From positions 1 through 21,353 of the forward strand of contig JAUQYA010000072.1 of the NCBI GenBank assembly GCA_030837785.1: 21,353 nt of DNA, written 5' to 3'. Within the stretch, counting starts at the first letter, position 1. Each line of letters starts with the position of its first letter. Below, piece by piece: positions 8,292-15,871 of this stretch. Below the pieces are notes generated by a model that had not been told where the DNA came from, did no database searches, and saw only the letters and a program-made list of their open reading frames with translations. The stretch is from Albidovulum sp. (GTDB taxonomy: Bacteria > Pseudomonadota > Alphaproteobacteria > Rhodobacterales > Rhodobacteraceae). A program made the translations under genes and the position numbers.

Positions 8292-8353
8292 CGAGTTCTA
8301 ATTTTACGAACTTGTGTTTCGTGCTTCAAGGACCCCGGCAACAGGGGGACGCA
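8292..8353. promoter_or_regulatory. Divergent LysR/dehydrogenase regulatory region
   Basis: A 62-bp spacer, AT-rich relative to its flanks. It holds the inverted repeat AGTTC-N9-GAACT (8294-8312), about the length and symmetry of a LysR-type operator, followed closely by the imperfect repeat ACGAA-N6-TTCGT. The dehydrogenase ATG is preceded by GGGGGAC. Binding by the adjacent LysR protein is inferred from position and symmetry only. Confidence 0.5.
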
Positions 8354-11176
8354 ATGACGCAACACGGCCCGATTCTGGATACTCGCGCCCTGACGTCGCA
8401 GTTACGTGCAGTCGGCTTCGCGGGGGAAATCGAAACCGATCACGCGCTGCGCGCGGCGATGTCCACCGACAACTCGGTCTACACGATCACCCCCGACCTG
8501 ATCGTCGCACCAAGGGACGCGGCCGATCTGGTACGGTTCCTGCAGGTCATGGCCCTGCCGCAATGGTCGGGGGTTCCGCTGACCGCCCGTGGCGGCGGCA
8601 CGGGCACGAACGGACAAAGCCTGAACCGCGGCGTCATCCTGGACCTGCGCCGTCACATGCACCACCTGCTTGCGGTGAACCGGGACGAGGCCTGGGCCGA
8701 TGTCGAACCCGGCGTGGTGCTGGACGACCTCAATGAACGGCTGCGCCCGGAAGGCCTGTTCTTCGCGCCCGAAACCTCGACTTCAAGCCGCTGCACCATC
8801 GGCGGCATGGTCTCGACCGACGCCTCGGGCAAGGGCTCGCGTGCCTACGGCAAGACCAGCGACAATATCCTCGCGCTGGAAATCGCCACGCCGGCGGGAT
8901 TGCTGGCGAGTGATGCCCCCGCGCCCGGCTGGGCCGCCGCCATGCTCGCCAGCGCGGAAGCCGCCGCGCGTTCGGGCCGGGAGGCGTTCATCGCCAATAC
9001 CCCCCGGCTGAACCGCCGCTTCACCGGCTATGATCTGGAGCGGGCCTGCCCGCCGGGGGGCGGGTTCGACTGGTGGCGCCTGTTCCTCGGGGCAGAGGGA
9101 ACGCTTGGCCCCGTCACCCGCATCCGGGTGAAGCTGCGCCGCATCGAGGCGGAAAAGCGCCTGCTGGTGGTGGGCTTCGACACCTTTCGCAACGCGCTGG
9201 CGGCGGCCCGGCCGCTTCTGCAGGTGGAGCCGACCGCCGTCGAGGTCATGGATGAAACCGTGCAGGAGATCGCGGCCAAGGCGTGCCTTCTGGCCAAGCT
9301 GCCGTCACCGCTGCAATCACCCGAGGGACGGCCGCTCGCCTATGCGTTCATCGAATTCAACGGCGACGATGCGGCAACGCTGGCCTCGCGCGTTTCGGCC
9401 TGTCGCGCCCTTCTGGCGGGGCTCGCCGGGGCCAAGGCCATCCACGAGGCCCGCGACCTGGCCGAGATCCGCCAGCTCTGGTCGATCCGGTCGGCGGCGG
9501 TCGGGCTTCTGGCCAAGGTCGATGGCGCGGCCCGCCCCGTCGCCTTTGTCGAGGACTGCGTCGTCCCGCCCGAGAACCTGCCCGCCTTCGTCGACGAGTT
9601 CCTGGCCGTGCTCAAGGCCAACGGCCTCGGCTTCGGCATCTATGGCCATGTCGATGTCGGCTGCCTGCACATCCGCCCGGCGCTGAATATCGACGCAGCG
9701 GCGGACCGGGCCAAGCTGGTCGCGGTGTCCGATGCGGTCTTCGCCCTGACGCGCAAGCATGGCGGCATCTTCTGGGGCGAGCATGGCAAGGGCATGCGTG
9801 GCGCCTATCTGCGCGACTGGATCGGGGAAGAGGCCTATCGCGCCCTGAAGGGCGTCAAGGCCGCCTTCGATCCGGCCGGGCGCTACAACCCGGGCAAGCT
9901 GGTCGGCCCGCAGGGCGAAATCATGGGCATTGCCACGACGCCTTTTCGCTCCTTCAACGCACCCGAGGGAGACGCGCTGGCCAAGGCCTTCCGATGCAAT
10001 GGTAATGCCCAGTGCCTCAGCTATGCCGCAGCGACCCCAATGTGCCCCTCGTTCAAGGCGACGGCCGACCTGCGCCACAGCCCCAAGGGCCGGGCGGATG
10101 CGCTGCGCGCCTGGCACCGCGCCTACGCCACGCAGAGCGTGACGCCCGGGATGGAGGCCGACCTCGTCTCGGCGCTTGACGGCTGTCTGGGCTGCAAGGC
10201 CTGCGCCTCGTCCTGCCCGGTGCAGGTCGACGTGCCGACGATGCGGTCGGCCTTTCTTGCCGACTATTACCGTCGTCACCGCCGGCCCCTTGCGGATCGG
10301 CTGGTGCTGGCGGCGGAACGGCTCAGCCCGCTTGCCCTTCGCGCGGCGCCGCTTCTGGCACCTGTCTGGCCCATCGCCGCCCGGCTTGGCGAAGCGCTTA
10401 CCCATACCACCGCCCTGCCCCGCCGCCTGTCGGGACGCCCTTCGCGCGGCTTGCGACTGGCTCGGGGCAACCTGCCCCCGAATGCGGTCGTGCTGGTCGA
10501 TGACTGGTTCACCGCCCTCTTCGATGCCGATCTTCGCGGCGATGCGGTCGCCGGTTTTGCGGCGCTCGGCTACGCCCCGCGCATCCTGCGGCTCAGGCCT
10601 TCGGGCAAGGCGGCGCTGAACCTGGGCGACATGCGCGGCTTCGGCGTGATGGCGCGGGCCCTGATCCAGGACCTTCAGGCCGTGGCAGACAAGGGCATTC
10701 CCCTGGTCGGCCTTGACCCGGCGTTGGTGATGGTCCTGCGGCAGGACTATCCCAAGCAGGGCCTGCATCCCCCGCGGGTTCTGCTGCCGCAAGAATTCCT
10801 TGTCGAGGAGATCGCGAAGGGCAGAGCCCTGCCGAAGGCCTGTCGGACAGGCGCGGCCCGTCTCCTGTCGCATTGCACCGAGACAACGGGCCTTCCCGGC
10901 GCGGCGCAGATGTGGTCCGAGGTCTTTGCCGCCATCGGCCTGCACCTTGAAACACCGGCCAGCGGATGCTGCGGCATGGCGGGGCTGTTCGGCCATCAGA
11001 AGCGCCATCAGGAGGTTTCCCGAAAGCTCTTCGACCTGTCGTGGCGCGACCATGTGCAAGGCGCCCTGCCCATTGCCGCGACCGGGTTTTCCTGCCGCTG
11101 CCAGACCGAGCGTCTTGGCGGAAAACCAGCACGCCATCCGCTGGCGATCATTGCAGAGGCCCTTCGGAACGGCTGA
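8354..11176 (+). CDS. FAD-binding and 4Fe-4S D-2-hydroxyacid dehydrogenase (YdiJ/DLD-II type)
   Basis: A 940-residue fused flavo/iron-sulfur dehydrogenase that oxidises a D-2-hydroxy acid (D-lactate, D-2-hydroxyglutarate or glycolate in relatives) and passes electrons to the respiratory chain. The N-terminal FAD-binding PCMH domain has TARGGGTGTNGQSLNRG near residues 76-92, followed by the FAD-oxidase C domain (about 250-530). The C-terminal part has two cysteine clusters: C548-x5-C554-x9-C564-P and C611-x2-C614-x2-C617-x3-C621-P. A heterodisulfide-reductase-like CCG domain has HCTETT and C872-C873-G. Length is close to E. coli YdiJ (about 1018) but shorter. The start at 8354 follows GGGGGAC; the frame is open about 40 nt further upstream. 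Transcribed alone and divergent from a LysR gene. The exact substrate is undecided. Confidence 0.92.
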   Translation: MTQHGPILDTRALTSQLRAVGFAGEIETDHALRAAMSTDNSVYTITPDLIVAPRDAADLVRFLQVMALPQWSGVPLTARGGGTGTNGQSLNRGVILDLRRHMHHLLAVNRDEAWADVEPGVVLDDLNERLRPEGLFFAPETSTSSRCTIGGMVSTDASGKGSRAYGKTSDNILALEIATPAGLLASDAPAPGWAAAMLASAEAAARSGREAFIANTPRLNRRFTGYDLERACPPGGGFDWWRLFLGAEGTLGPVTRIRVKLRRIEAEKRLLVVGFDTFRNALAAARPLLQVEPTAVEVMDETVQEIAAKACLLAKLPSPLQSPEGRPLAYAFIEFNGDDAATLASRVSACRALLAGLAGAKAIHEARDLAEIRQLWSIRSAAVGLLAKVDGAARPVAFVEDCVVPPENLPAFVDEFLAVLKANGLGFGIYGHVDVGCLHIRPALNIDAAADRAKLVAVSDAVFALTRKHGGIFWGEHGKGMRGAYLRDWIGEEAYRALKGVKAAFDPAGRYNPGKLVGPQGEIMGIATTPFRSFNAPEGDALAKAFRCNGNAQCLSYAAATPMCPSFKATADLRHSPKGRADALRAWHRAYATQSVTPGMEADLVSALDGCLGCKACASSCPVQVDVPTMRSAFLADYYRRHRRPLADRLVLAAERLSPLALRAAPLLAPVWPIAARLGEALTHTTALPRRLSGRPSRGLRLARGNLPPNAVVLVDDWFTALFDADLRGDAVAGFAALGYAPRILRLRPSGKAALNLGDMRGFGVMARALIQDLQAVADKGIPLVGLDPALVMVLRQDYPKQGLHPPRVLLPQEFLVEEIAKGRALPKACRTGAARLLSHCTETTGLPGAAQMWSEVFAAIGLHLETPASGCCGMAGLFGHQKRHQEVSRKLFDLSWRDHVQGALPIAATGFSCRCQTERLGGKPARHPLAIIAEALRNG

Positions 11177-11197
11177 TCCCGGGGGAGCGCCGGCGCA

Positions 11198-11224
11198 CCA
11201 TGCGGATCGCAGTCTTCCGCATGG
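11198..11224. terminator. Perfect inverted repeat between convergent genes
   Basis: CCATGCGG (11198-11205) is exactly complementary to CCGCATGG (11217-11224), with an 11-nt loop. It lies in the 92-bp space between the convergent dehydrogenase and XRE-cupin genes, where a shared two-way terminator would be expected. No T-run follows on either strand, so intrinsic termination is unproven. Confidence 0.4.
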
Positions 11225-11268
11225 ATGGCAGACGCCCGCCTCACGCTCAGCGCTGCGCGGCAGGACGC

Positions 11269-11829
11269 TCAGCTGTCCTGAACGATCAGAATCGCCCGCG
11301 CAGCGCCATCGACGGCCTCGATGCTGTGCGACCGGTCGGCGAAATATCGGGCGGTGTCACCGGCATGCAGGGTCTGCGATTCCCCGCCGGAGGTGACCCG
11401 CAGGGAGCCCTCCAGAACAGTCAGATGTTCCCGGCAACCGGGGCTGTGCGGGTCGCTCGCAAGCTTCGCGGCCTCGCTGAAGACCAGGTCATAGACCTCA
11501 TGCTCACCCACGGCCTCGGCCGGGGAAAGGATGCGAATGGTCACGCCCTGGCCTCGCCCGCCGATCACCGGGGCGGCTTCTGCCCGGACGATCTCGATCC
11601 TCGGCTCGGCGCGCCGTTCCAGGAGCCCGGCGAAATCGACCTGCAACGCCTGCGTCAGGTTCCAGAGGGTGGCCACGGTGGGACTGGATTCCCCGCGTTC
11701 GATCTGGCTCACCATCGACCGGCTGACGCCGGACAGCCTTGCAACGGCGTCGAGGCTCAGCCCCTTGGCCTTCCGCGCCTCCTTCAGAGAGGCAGCCAGC
11801 CGGTCGTGGATATCGGAACGGTTGTTCAT
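11269..11829 (-). CDS. XRE-family regulator with C-terminal cupin domain (PuuR-like)
   Basis: A 186-residue transcription factor. Residues about 10-66 form an XRE helix-turn-helix (LKEARKAKGLSLDAVARLSGV, then SRSMVSQIERGESSPTVATL). Residues about 75-184 form a cupin_2 beta-barrel for ligand sensing (HLTVLEGSLRV, LHAGDTARYFADRSHSIEA). The family includes PuuR and many repressors of small-molecule catabolism. It is convergent with the dehydrogenase and has no adjacent gene on its own strand to regulate, so its target is unknown. The ATG at 11829 is consistent with family N-termini. Domain assignment is firm, function is not. Confidence 0.92.
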   Translation of the reverse strand: MNNRSDIHDRLAASLKEARKAKGLSLDAVARLSGVSRSMVSQIERGESSPTVATLWNLTQALQVDFAGLLERRAEPRIEIVRAEAAPVIGGRGQGVTIRILSPAEAVGEHEVYDLVFSEAAKLASDPHSPGCREHLTVLEGSLRVTSGGESQTLHAGDTARYFADRSHSIEAVDGAARAILIVQDS

Positions 11830-12124
11830 GACGCCATCCGCAAAGTCCCGACGGAAACCATCCGCCGCCCGGGCCGGTCGGGGATGCGATCACCTGCCGC
11901 GCGCAATCCATGACAATCCCGTCAGGCAAGGCAAGGCAAATCGTCATGCCCCGCATCCGGGGCGCAAGGGCGGTCTTCCCACCCCATCACGCCCCCCGGG
12001 GCCCGCTGCGGCCCCGTCAGGGTCTTCGGTGAATAGGGGCTCGGCGCCGGGCAGCGTGGGCGCGTCGGCCCCCGCCTGACGGCTGCACGGCGTTCGTGCG
12101 GCGGCACCGGTTGAACGGGATGCG
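11830..12124. other. 295-bp non-coding stretch upstream of the XRE-cupin gene
   Basis: No plausible gene seen. Contents: the short tandem run GGCAAGGCAAGGCAA (about 11924-11938) and a small GC hairpin GCCCCG-CATC-CGGGGC (11948-11963). The part adjacent to 11829 must hold the promoter of the XRE-cupin gene, but I could not identify its hexamers. The side near 12124 lies downstream of the leftward tRNA and shows no T-tract terminator. Confidence 0.5.
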
Positions 12125-12200
12125 TGGCGGCCCCGACAGGATTCGAACCTGTGACCTACCGCTTAGGAGGCGGTCGCTCTATCCCCTGAGCTACGGGGCC
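12125..12200 (-). tRNA. tRNA-Arg (anticodon CCU)
   Basis: The full cloverleaf can be traced on the minus strand. The acceptor stem GGCCCCG/CGGGGCC, D arm GCTC/GAGC, anticodon stem ACCGC/GCGGT with loop CTCCTAA (anticodon CCT, reading AGG), T arm ACAGG-TTCGAAT-CCTGT, discriminator G and encoded CCA add up to 76 nt. All stems are fully paired. It decodes the rare Arg codon AGG. Confidence 0.97.
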
Positions 12201-12229
12201 GTTGCGGCATCGTCTGCCAGCACAGGGTC

Positions 12230-12258
12230 TGGATAGAGACGCGCCCCCGGTTTGGCAA
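12230..12258 (-). promoter_or_regulatory. Likely sigma-70 promoter of tRNA-Arg
   Basis: On the minus strand, TTGCCA (12253-12258) and TATCCA (12230-12235) are separated by exactly 17 bp and sit about 30 bp before the tRNA 5' end. This is the expected arrangement for a housekeeping promoter giving a short 5' leader. Confidence 0.55.
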
Positions 12259-12267
12259 GCGCGGCAG

Positions 12268-12924
12268 TCATTCCGGCGCATCCGGGGGCACCTCGGCCAT
12301 GAGACGGATGACCTCGTCGTCGGAGGTCTGGTCGAAACGGTCGTAGAACGCGCCGACCGCGCCGAACCAGGCCGGAACGACAGGGCAGATCACCTCGTCC
12401 ACCTCGCCGCGCAAGAGCGCGAGCGAATCGGCAGCGGCGACCGGCACGGCAAGGACGACGCGCCGGGGCTTCTGCCGCCGGACGGCACCCAGGGCGGCGC
12501 GCATGGTCGCGCCCGTCGCTATGCCGTCGTCGACGACGATGGCGCTGCGCCCGGCCAGATCTACGGAGCTGCGCCCCTTGAGGTAGATGGCGCGGCGCTT
12601 CGCGATGGTTTCGAGTTCCGGTTTCGACAGGCGCTCGATATCCTCGTGCGTCAAGCCCATATGGCGGGCGACGTCCTCGTTGACGACGATCTCGGGACGG
12701 TCGCCGTTGACGACGGCTCCGGCTGCGAGTTCGGACTGCCCGGGAACGCCGATCTTGCGCACCATGATGAGGTCCAGCGGCGCGCCGATCGCCCGGGCGA
12801 CCTCGGCGGCGACCGGCACGCCCCCACGCGGCAGGGCGAGAACGACCGGGCGATCATAGTTGCGTGCAGCAACGAGGTTGCCAAGCACCTGTCCCGCCTC
12901 GATCCGATCCCGAAACCGGTCCAT
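12268..12924 (-). CDS. Phosphoribosyltransferase-fold protein
   Basis: A 218-residue type I phosphoribosyltransferase-like protein. The PRPP-binding motif IVVDDGIATGATM lies at residues 129-141. The N-terminal ALPRGGVPVA (30-39) and VRKIGVPGQSELA (55-67) are typical of a stand-alone bacterial PRTase family often found among stress and low-oxygen genes. The substrate is not known for this family. The start at 12924 is set by an excellent GGGAGGAG ribosome site 5 nt upstream; the reading frame stays open to 13074 but without homology. Two FNR/FixK-like boxes lie upstream (12980-12993 and 13024-13037), shared with the divergent membrane protease, so oxygen control of this gene is plausible. Confidence 0.9.
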   Translation of the reverse strand: MDRFRDRIEAGQVLGNLVAARNYDRPVVLALPRGGVPVAAEVARAIGAPLDLIMVRKIGVPGQSELAAGAVVNGDRPEIVVNEDVARHMGLTHEDIERLSKPELETIAKRRAIYLKGRSSVDLAGRSAIVVDDGIATGATMRAALGAVRRQKPRRVVLAVPVAAADSLALLRGEVDEVICPVVPAWFGAVGAFYDRFDQTSDDEVIRLMAEVPPDAPE

Positions 12925-12979
12925 GGACTCCTCCCGCGTTCCTCGTCCACGAGCGTGCGCGCGAACCGGGGGGCGAGCC

Positions 12980-12993
12980 TTGATCGCGGTCAA
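12980..12993. promoter_or_regulatory. FNR/FixK-like box TTGAT-CGCG-GTCAA
   Basis: Matches the Crp/Fnr-family consensus TTGAT-N4-ATCAA in 9 of 10 defined positions. It lies 56 bp upstream of the phosphoribosyltransferase ATG and 111 bp upstream of the M50 protease ATG. A FixK-like protein with the matching E-S-R recognition residues is encoded at 16784-17473. Binding is inferred. Confidence 0.65.
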
Positions 12994-13023
12994 TTCCCCG
13001 GCCGGCGACGGGCGACACGGCGC

Positions 13024-13037
13024 TTGATCGGCGTCAG
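13024..13037. promoter_or_regulatory. Second, weaker FNR/FixK-like box TTGAT-CGGC-GTCAG
   Basis: Eight of ten positions match TTGAT-N4-ATCAA. Its centre is 44 bp from that of the stronger box at 12980-12993, or about four helical turns, on the side of the M50 protease gene. It lies 67 bp before that gene's ATG, suitable for activating rightward transcription. Confidence 0.45.
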
Positions 13038-13103
13038 TCCCGAGGTCGCCCGTGCAGCTATGATCGAAGGGCATTGGGCATACCGGACGCGGAGGCCGGG
13101 TTG

Positions 13104-14279
13104 ATGTTCTCGAGGGCTGTCCGAATCGTCGATATCCTCGGCTTCCAGATCAAGGTCGATCCGAGTTGGCTGCTGATTGCGATGCTGGTGGTGTGGACGC
13201 TGTCCAGCGGCTATTTCCCCGAACGCGTGCCGGGGCTCCGCCGGGGCGACTACCTCGGGCTCGGGGTCGTCGCGGCCTTTGCGTTCTTTGCCGGCCTCAT
13301 CCTGCACGAGCTTGCGCATTCGCTGGTCGCGCGGCACTTCGGCCTGAGGATCGGGGGCATCACGCTTTTCGTTTTCGGCGGTGTCGCCGAGCTTGACGAG
13401 GAGCCGGCAGACGCCCGGTCGGAATTCTGGATCGCCATTGCCGGGCCGGTAATGAGCCTGCTTCTGGCCGGAATCTGCTGGCTGGCCACGGTGATGCTGC
13501 AAGAAGCCGGTCTGTCGGCGGCGACACAGGCCGTTCTGGAATACCTCGCGCTCATCAACCTGATGCTTGCGGTCTTCAATCTGCTTCCCGCCTTTCCGCT
13601 CGATGGCGGGCGCGTCCTCAGGGCCGGGCTCTGGCAGCGGTCGGGCGACGTGCTTGGCGCCACCCGCAAGGCGAGCATGGTGTCCGAACTTCTGGCCTAT
13701 GTGATGATGACGCTCGGGCTTCTCGGTCTCTTCTCGGGCAACACCGCAAGCGGACTCTGGCAGGTGCTGATCGGAATGTTCCTTCTGTCGGCCGCCCGCA
13801 GCACCTACCAGCAGCTCGTCCTGAAGACCGCCCTCGGCGGCCGGACGGTGAATTCCATGATGACCCCCGCTGTCATCCGGACCCACCCGGAAGACAGCCT
13901 TGCCGATGTCGTGGACAAGCTGATGCTGCCCAATGCACGGAGTTTCATACCCGTAAGCGAGGGCGAGCACCTGCTTGGCTATGTCGACACCGCGCTGATT
14001 CGGGGGATCGATCGGGAGAACTGGGACAGCACCCATGTGAACGACATCTTCATCGCCAGCGACGGGACGAACACCGTGCCGCCCGACCTTCCGGCAGAGT
14101 CGCTGCTGCGGCGGATCGCCGAAACCGGGCGGCGCAAGTTTCTCGTGGCCGAGGGCCAGCGCCTTCTCGGCGTCATCACCCTGTCCGACCTTCTGTCCTA
14201 TCTCGCCGTCCTGCAGGAAATCGGCGCCAATCCCCGGACGTTTTCGCACAGGTCGGTGCCACCCGCGAAGCCACGTTGA
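13104..14279 (+). CDS. Site-2 (M50/Rip-type) intramembrane zinc metalloprotease with CBS domains
   Basis: A 391-residue membrane protease. Transmembrane segments surround the zinc motif HELAH (residues 68-72) and the second motif NLLPAFPLDGGR (159-170, zinc ligand D167), the two hallmarks of site-2 proteases. Further hydrophobic helices lie at about 20-35, 52-68, 112-132, 146-162 and 190-230. From about residue 245 the protein has a tandem CBS pair (SMMTP, GYVDT, LLGVITLSDLLSYL), as in archaeal/bacterial Rip3-type proteases. CBS pairs commonly bind adenine nucleotides. Such enzymes cut single-pass membrane proteins such as anti-sigma factors. The ATG at 13104 follows GGAGG; a TTG lies at 13101. 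Its stop overlaps a possible TTG start of the downstream kinase, indicating an operon. Confidence 0.93.
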   Translation: MFSRAVRIVDILGFQIKVDPSWLLIAMLVVWTLSSGYFPERVPGLRRGDYLGLGVVAAFAFFAGLILHELAHSLVARHFGLRIGGITLFVFGGVAELDEEPADARSEFWIAIAGPVMSLLLAGICWLATVMLQEAGLSAATQAVLEYLALINLMLAVFNLLPAFPLDGGRVLRAGLWQRSGDVLGATRKASMVSELLAYVMMTLGLLGLFSGNTASGLWQVLIGMFLLSAARSTYQQLVLKTALGGRTVNSMMTPAVIRTHPEDSLADVVDKLMLPNARSFIPVSEGEHLLGYVDTALIRGIDRENWDSTHVNDIFIASDGTNTVPPDLPAESLLRRIAETGRRKFLVAEGQRLLGVITLSDLLSYLAVLQEIGANPRTFSHRSVPPAKPR

Positions 14280-14335
14280 CGGCGACACCTGCGGGGGCAA
14301 GATTGCAGGCGGGCGACACGTCGTGCGGTGCGGGG

Positions 14336-15871
14336 ATGAGCGGCAAGGACTTGAGCGAAGGGCTGCTCGGCGCAATTCTCGAAGCTGCGATGCACGGGAT
14401 CATCGTGAGCGATGCCGCGGGCGTCATCGTACGTGCAAACGCGGCCGCGGGGCGGCTGTTCGGCTACGACACCGCGGATCTGGTGGGCCAGCCGGTCGAC
14501 CGGCTGATGCCGGAAAGCGAACGACCGCGCCACCGCGAGGCAATGGCGCGCTATCTGCGCACCGGCGAGGCGCGAGTCATCGGCATCGGCCGCGATGTGG
14601 AGGGCCTGCGCGCGGACGGCAGCCTTTTTCTGGTCCACCTGTCGGTTGGTCATGCGCGGATCGACGCGCAGGATTTCTTCGTGGCGGTCCTGCATGACCT
14701 CTCTCGACGGCTGGAGGCCGAACGCACGCTCGAGCAGGCCCACCGGCTCGAGGCGCTGGGGGAACTGACCGGAGGCGTCGCGCATGATTTCAACAACCTC
14801 CTGACGGTGATCACCGGCAACCTTGAACTGCTGGAACAGTCACTGAAGGACGACCGCCGCCACGGTCTGGTCCGCGATGCGCTGGACGCCGCGGAACTTG
14901 GCGCGGACCTGACGACCAAACTCCTTGCCCTTGCGCGCAGAAGCGTGCTGGCCCCCCGCCTTGTCGATCCGGTCACGTCGGTCGAGGCGGCGCTGTCGCT
15001 GCTGCGGCGGACGCTCGGGCGGGGCGTCGAGGTGCGATTGAATGTCGATGGCGATATCTGGCCGGTCAGGCTCGATCCGACGCAGTTTCAGACCGCCCTC
15101 ATCAATCTCGCGCTCAACGCGCAGGATGCCATGCCGGAGGGCGGCGAGATCGCCGTCACGGTTGCCAACGTCTCGATCGACGATTCCTATCTCGCCCGCG
15201 ATGTGAGCATCAGCGAGGGCCGGTATGTCCGTATTTCCGTGACCGATACCGGCACCGGGATGGGTGAGGAGGTGCGAAGGCGCGCGTTCGAGCCGTTCTT
15301 CACCACCAAGGCGACGGGCAAGGGCACCGGGCTCGGCCTGTCGATGGTCTATGGCTTCACCCGGCAATCGGGAGGACACGCGACGCTTTACAGCGAGCCG
15401 GGCATTGGCACGACCGTCAGCCTCTATTTCCCGGCGGCGGCGGCTCCCGAGGCCAGGGCCGAGGTCGACACCGCCGGAGAGGCCCCCGCGCCGGCGCCGT
15501 CCGGCGAGACGCGGGTGCTCATCGTCGAGGACGACAACGCGGTGCGCCGTCTCTCCGTCTCGCGCATCGAGGCCCTCGGCTATCGGACGCTGGCGGCGGG
15601 CAATGCCGCAGAGGCGCTGGCCATTCTCGGCGCCGAGCCGGACGTCGACGTCCTTTTCGCCGACATCGTCATGCCCGGTGCGATGAACGGCCACGATCTG
15701 GCGCGAAAGGTCAAGGCCGACTATCCGCAGGTGTCGATCCTGCTCACCTCCGGTTTCGCCGGCGGGATCGGGGCCGCCGCCGCGGCCGAATTCCCCATTC
15801 TTCACAAGCCCTACCGGCAGAACGATCTGGCCATGCGGTTGCGGCTCCTGGTGTCACGCCGGCGGGAGTGA
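14336..15871 (+). CDS. FixL-like haem-PAS hybrid sensor histidine kinase (hFixL type)
   Basis: A 511-residue soluble hybrid kinase. It has a PAS domain (about 8-125), HisKA with phospho-acceptor H150 (GGVAHDFNN), an ATPase domain (N-box NAQDAMPEGG, DTGTGMG, GKGTGLGLS) and a C-terminal receiver (about 392-508; D443, T471, K491). The PAS segment RPRHREAMARYLRTGEARVIGIGR aligns without gaps to Bradyrhizobium FixL as I recall it. The haem ligand H200 corresponds to H66, R206 to R72, and the oxygen-responsive R220 to R86, so oxygen sensing through haem is likely. No transmembrane segments are seen. An alternative TTG start at 14276 overlaps the protease stop and would add 20 residues. The 3' end overlaps the convergent response-regulator gene. 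Confidence 0.93.
   Translation: MSGKDLSEGLLGAILEAAMHGIIVSDAAGVIVRANAAAGRLFGYDTADLVGQPVDRLMPESERPRHREAMARYLRTGEARVIGIGRDVEGLRADGSLFLVHLSVGHARIDAQDFFVAVLHDLSRRLEAERTLEQAHRLEALGELTGGVAHDFNNLLTVITGNLELLEQSLKDDRRHGLVRDALDAAELGADLTTKLLALARRSVLAPRLVDPVTSVEAALSLLRRTLGRGVEVRLNVDGDIWPVRLDPTQFQTALINLALNAQDAMPEGGEIAVTVANVSIDDSYLARDVSISEGRYVRISVTDTGTGMGEEVRRRAFEPFFTTKATGKGTGLGLSMVYGFTRQSGGHATLYSEPGIGTTVSLYFPAAAAPEARAEVDTAGEAPAPAPSGETRVLIVEDDNAVRRLSVSRIEALGYRTLAAGNAAEALAILGAEPDVDVLFADIVMPGAMNGHDLARKVKADYPQVSILLTSGFAGGIGAAAAAEFPILHKPYRQNDLAMRLRLLVSRRRE

Noticed and set aside
6816..8357. 513-residue open frame on the plus strand
   Set aside because: Antisense to both LysR genes, which have clear helix-turn-helix domains.
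9317..11137. 606-residue open frame on the minus strand
   Set aside because: Shadow of the FAD/Fe-S dehydrogenase, whose cysteine clusters and FAD motif fix the coding frame.
11924..11938. GGCAA short tandem repeat as a regulatory or phase-variable tract
   Set aside because: Only about three copies, outside any gene and without an evident promoter role.
12125..12200. tRNA-Arg as an integration site for a mobile element
   Set aside because: No integrase, no direct repeat of the tRNA 3' end and no composition break were seen nearby.
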